From Oscillospiraceae bacterium NTUH-002-81 (GTDB taxonomy: Bacteria > Bacillota > Clostridia > Lachnospirales > Lachnospiraceae): a stretch of 64,000 bases of DNA. Position 1 is the first letter of the stretch; the number at the start of each line of letters is the position of its first letter. The stretch lies in contig CP136052.1 of the NCBI GenBank assembly GCA_032620915.1, positions 279,001 to 343,000 on the forward strand, in the 5' to 3' direction. The translations under genes and the position numbers were made by a program. Below the pieces are notes generated by a model. It did not search any database, was not told where the DNA came from, and saw only the letters and a program-made list of their open reading frames with translations. Of the stretch, positions 63,387 through 64,000 are shown piece after piece.

Positions 63387-64000
63387 ATGTCAAGAAATGA
63401 CTGGTATAATCTGGGAAATGATATTCGGGACATTGTGCAGAATGCGGTGGATACCCAGGATTTTGATAAACTGAACCAGGCCATCAATGGCGCCATTACG
63501 GGCGCCATCAAGACGGCAGAGGAAGGCCTGAAAGATGCCGGGATTTTGCCGGATGCGGCGCGGTATGCCGATCAGACGGCAGCAGCGGGGCAGCCCAACG
63601 GGACATCAAGGGAGGCCGGGCAGAATGGCAGATCTGGTGTTTCCGACGCAGGCAGTCAGGGGACAGGTGCCGGAACGGAAGGCTATGCGAGAACCGCGTC
63701 GGGAAGAGGTGCCCAGGCAGCGGCTTCCAGGCGTGCGTCAGAGCGCACCGGCCAGCGCAGAAGCTCGGAGCTGTTTGCATCGGTGAGCAATCAGGCGGCA
63801 GCGGGAATCGTCATGATGATTCTGGGCTGGTGCGGCGTCGCGTTCTTTGGGTTCTGGACGCTGATCTTTCTTATTGGGACGATCGTTCTTTTTGATGGTG
63901 CGGCAGTGGTGCTGGTGCTCATTATGGCGGCGCTGTTTGCGGCTGTGCTGTTTGTGGCCGTCAAAGGAACGAAGAAGTACCTGCGTGCCCGGAGATTTCC
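63387..64000 (+). CDS. XpaC-like (BCIP hydrolysis family) membrane protein, 3' end beyond window
   Basis: Open from ATG 63387 to the window end (204 codons). N-terminus RNDWYNLGNDIRDIVQNAVD, a Gly/Ala/Ser/Arg-rich low-complexity region (residues ~65-130), then two hydrophobic helices (AAAGIVMMILGWCGVAFFGFW and AAVVLVLIMAALFAAVLFV). This plan matches proteins annotated as 5-bromo-4-chloroindolyl phosphate hydrolysis (XpaC) in Lachnospiraceae, whose true function is unclear. GGGAGG lies 6 bases before the ATG. Confidence 0.7.
   Translation, partial: MSRNDWYNLGNDIRDIVQNAVDTQDFDKLNQAINGAITGAIKTAEEGLKDAGILPDAARYADQTAAAGQPNGTSREAGQNGRSGVSDAGSQGTGAGTEGYARTASGRGAQAAASRRASERTGQRRSSELFASVSNQAAAGIVMMILGWCGVAFFGFWTLIFLIGTIVLFDGAAVVLVLIMAALFAAVLFVAVKGTKKYLRARRF

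Overview
The window looks like chromosome of a gut-type anaerobic Firmicute of the Clostridia, most likely Lachnospiraceae. The signs are CsoR/HrcA/PerR-type control sites, reverse rubrerythrin, an AGCS symporter, a DUF1858 protein, MecA, a 4-hydroxybutyrate-type iron alcohol dehydrogenase and strong AGGAGG ribosome sites. Nothing in the sequence fixes the species. No rRNA, tRNA or CRISPR array was seen.

Layout. 1-33.6 kb is mostly housekeeping chromosome of moderate-to-high GC. In order it holds the methionine ABC importer metNIQ with a LysR regulator, an acyltransferase with tandem upstream repeats, a HAD phosphatase, a MntA/HepT toxin-antitoxin pair, a MATE exporter and mecA. These are followed by an iron alcohol dehydrogenase, a diguanylate cyclase, hsp20 under a CIRCE operator, an EamA transporter and an HD hydrolase. 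A CsoR/P1B-ATPase metal module comes next; a group II intron splits csoR, and the ATPase has a frameshift and a large internal deletion. Then come a DnaJ-like chaperone, an alanine symporter, a beta-lactamase-fold lipoprotein, a sugar nucleotidyltransferase, pyrG, ftsH, mgtC, a second MATE and guaA.

33.7-57.4 kb is an AT-rich accessory island starting just past the guaA stop codon. It begins with a minus-strand HEPN cluster: XRE regulator, Abi_2 protein, a candidate ~60-nt RNA gene, a DUF262 protein and a second HEPN protein. Next is an integrative mobilizable module (excisionase-like protein, tyrosine integrase, MobC-like protein, RepA-like ATPase, candidate oriT, MobV relaxase). Cargo follows: GIY-YIG protein, MGMT-like protein and a dfrF-like trimethoprim-resistance reductase. 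Then come an IS91-like transposase with its own tyrosine recombinase, VanZ, a MarR operon with two radical SAM proteins, a hybrid histidine kinase and a two-component system.

57.5-64 kb returns to core chromosome: reverse rubrerythrin and PerR with matching operators, thioredoxin reductase, an SH3-NlpC/P60 wall hydrolase, a DnaA-box cluster, trmB, thioredoxin and the start of an XpaC-like membrane protein.

Quality warning. At least a dozen otherwise normal genes are broken by a single extra or missing base, nearly always in a short homopolymer run. This pattern fits sequencing or assembly error better than gene decay. Those genes are annotated across the frameshift. The ATPase internal deletion and the csoR intron are of a different kind and look real.
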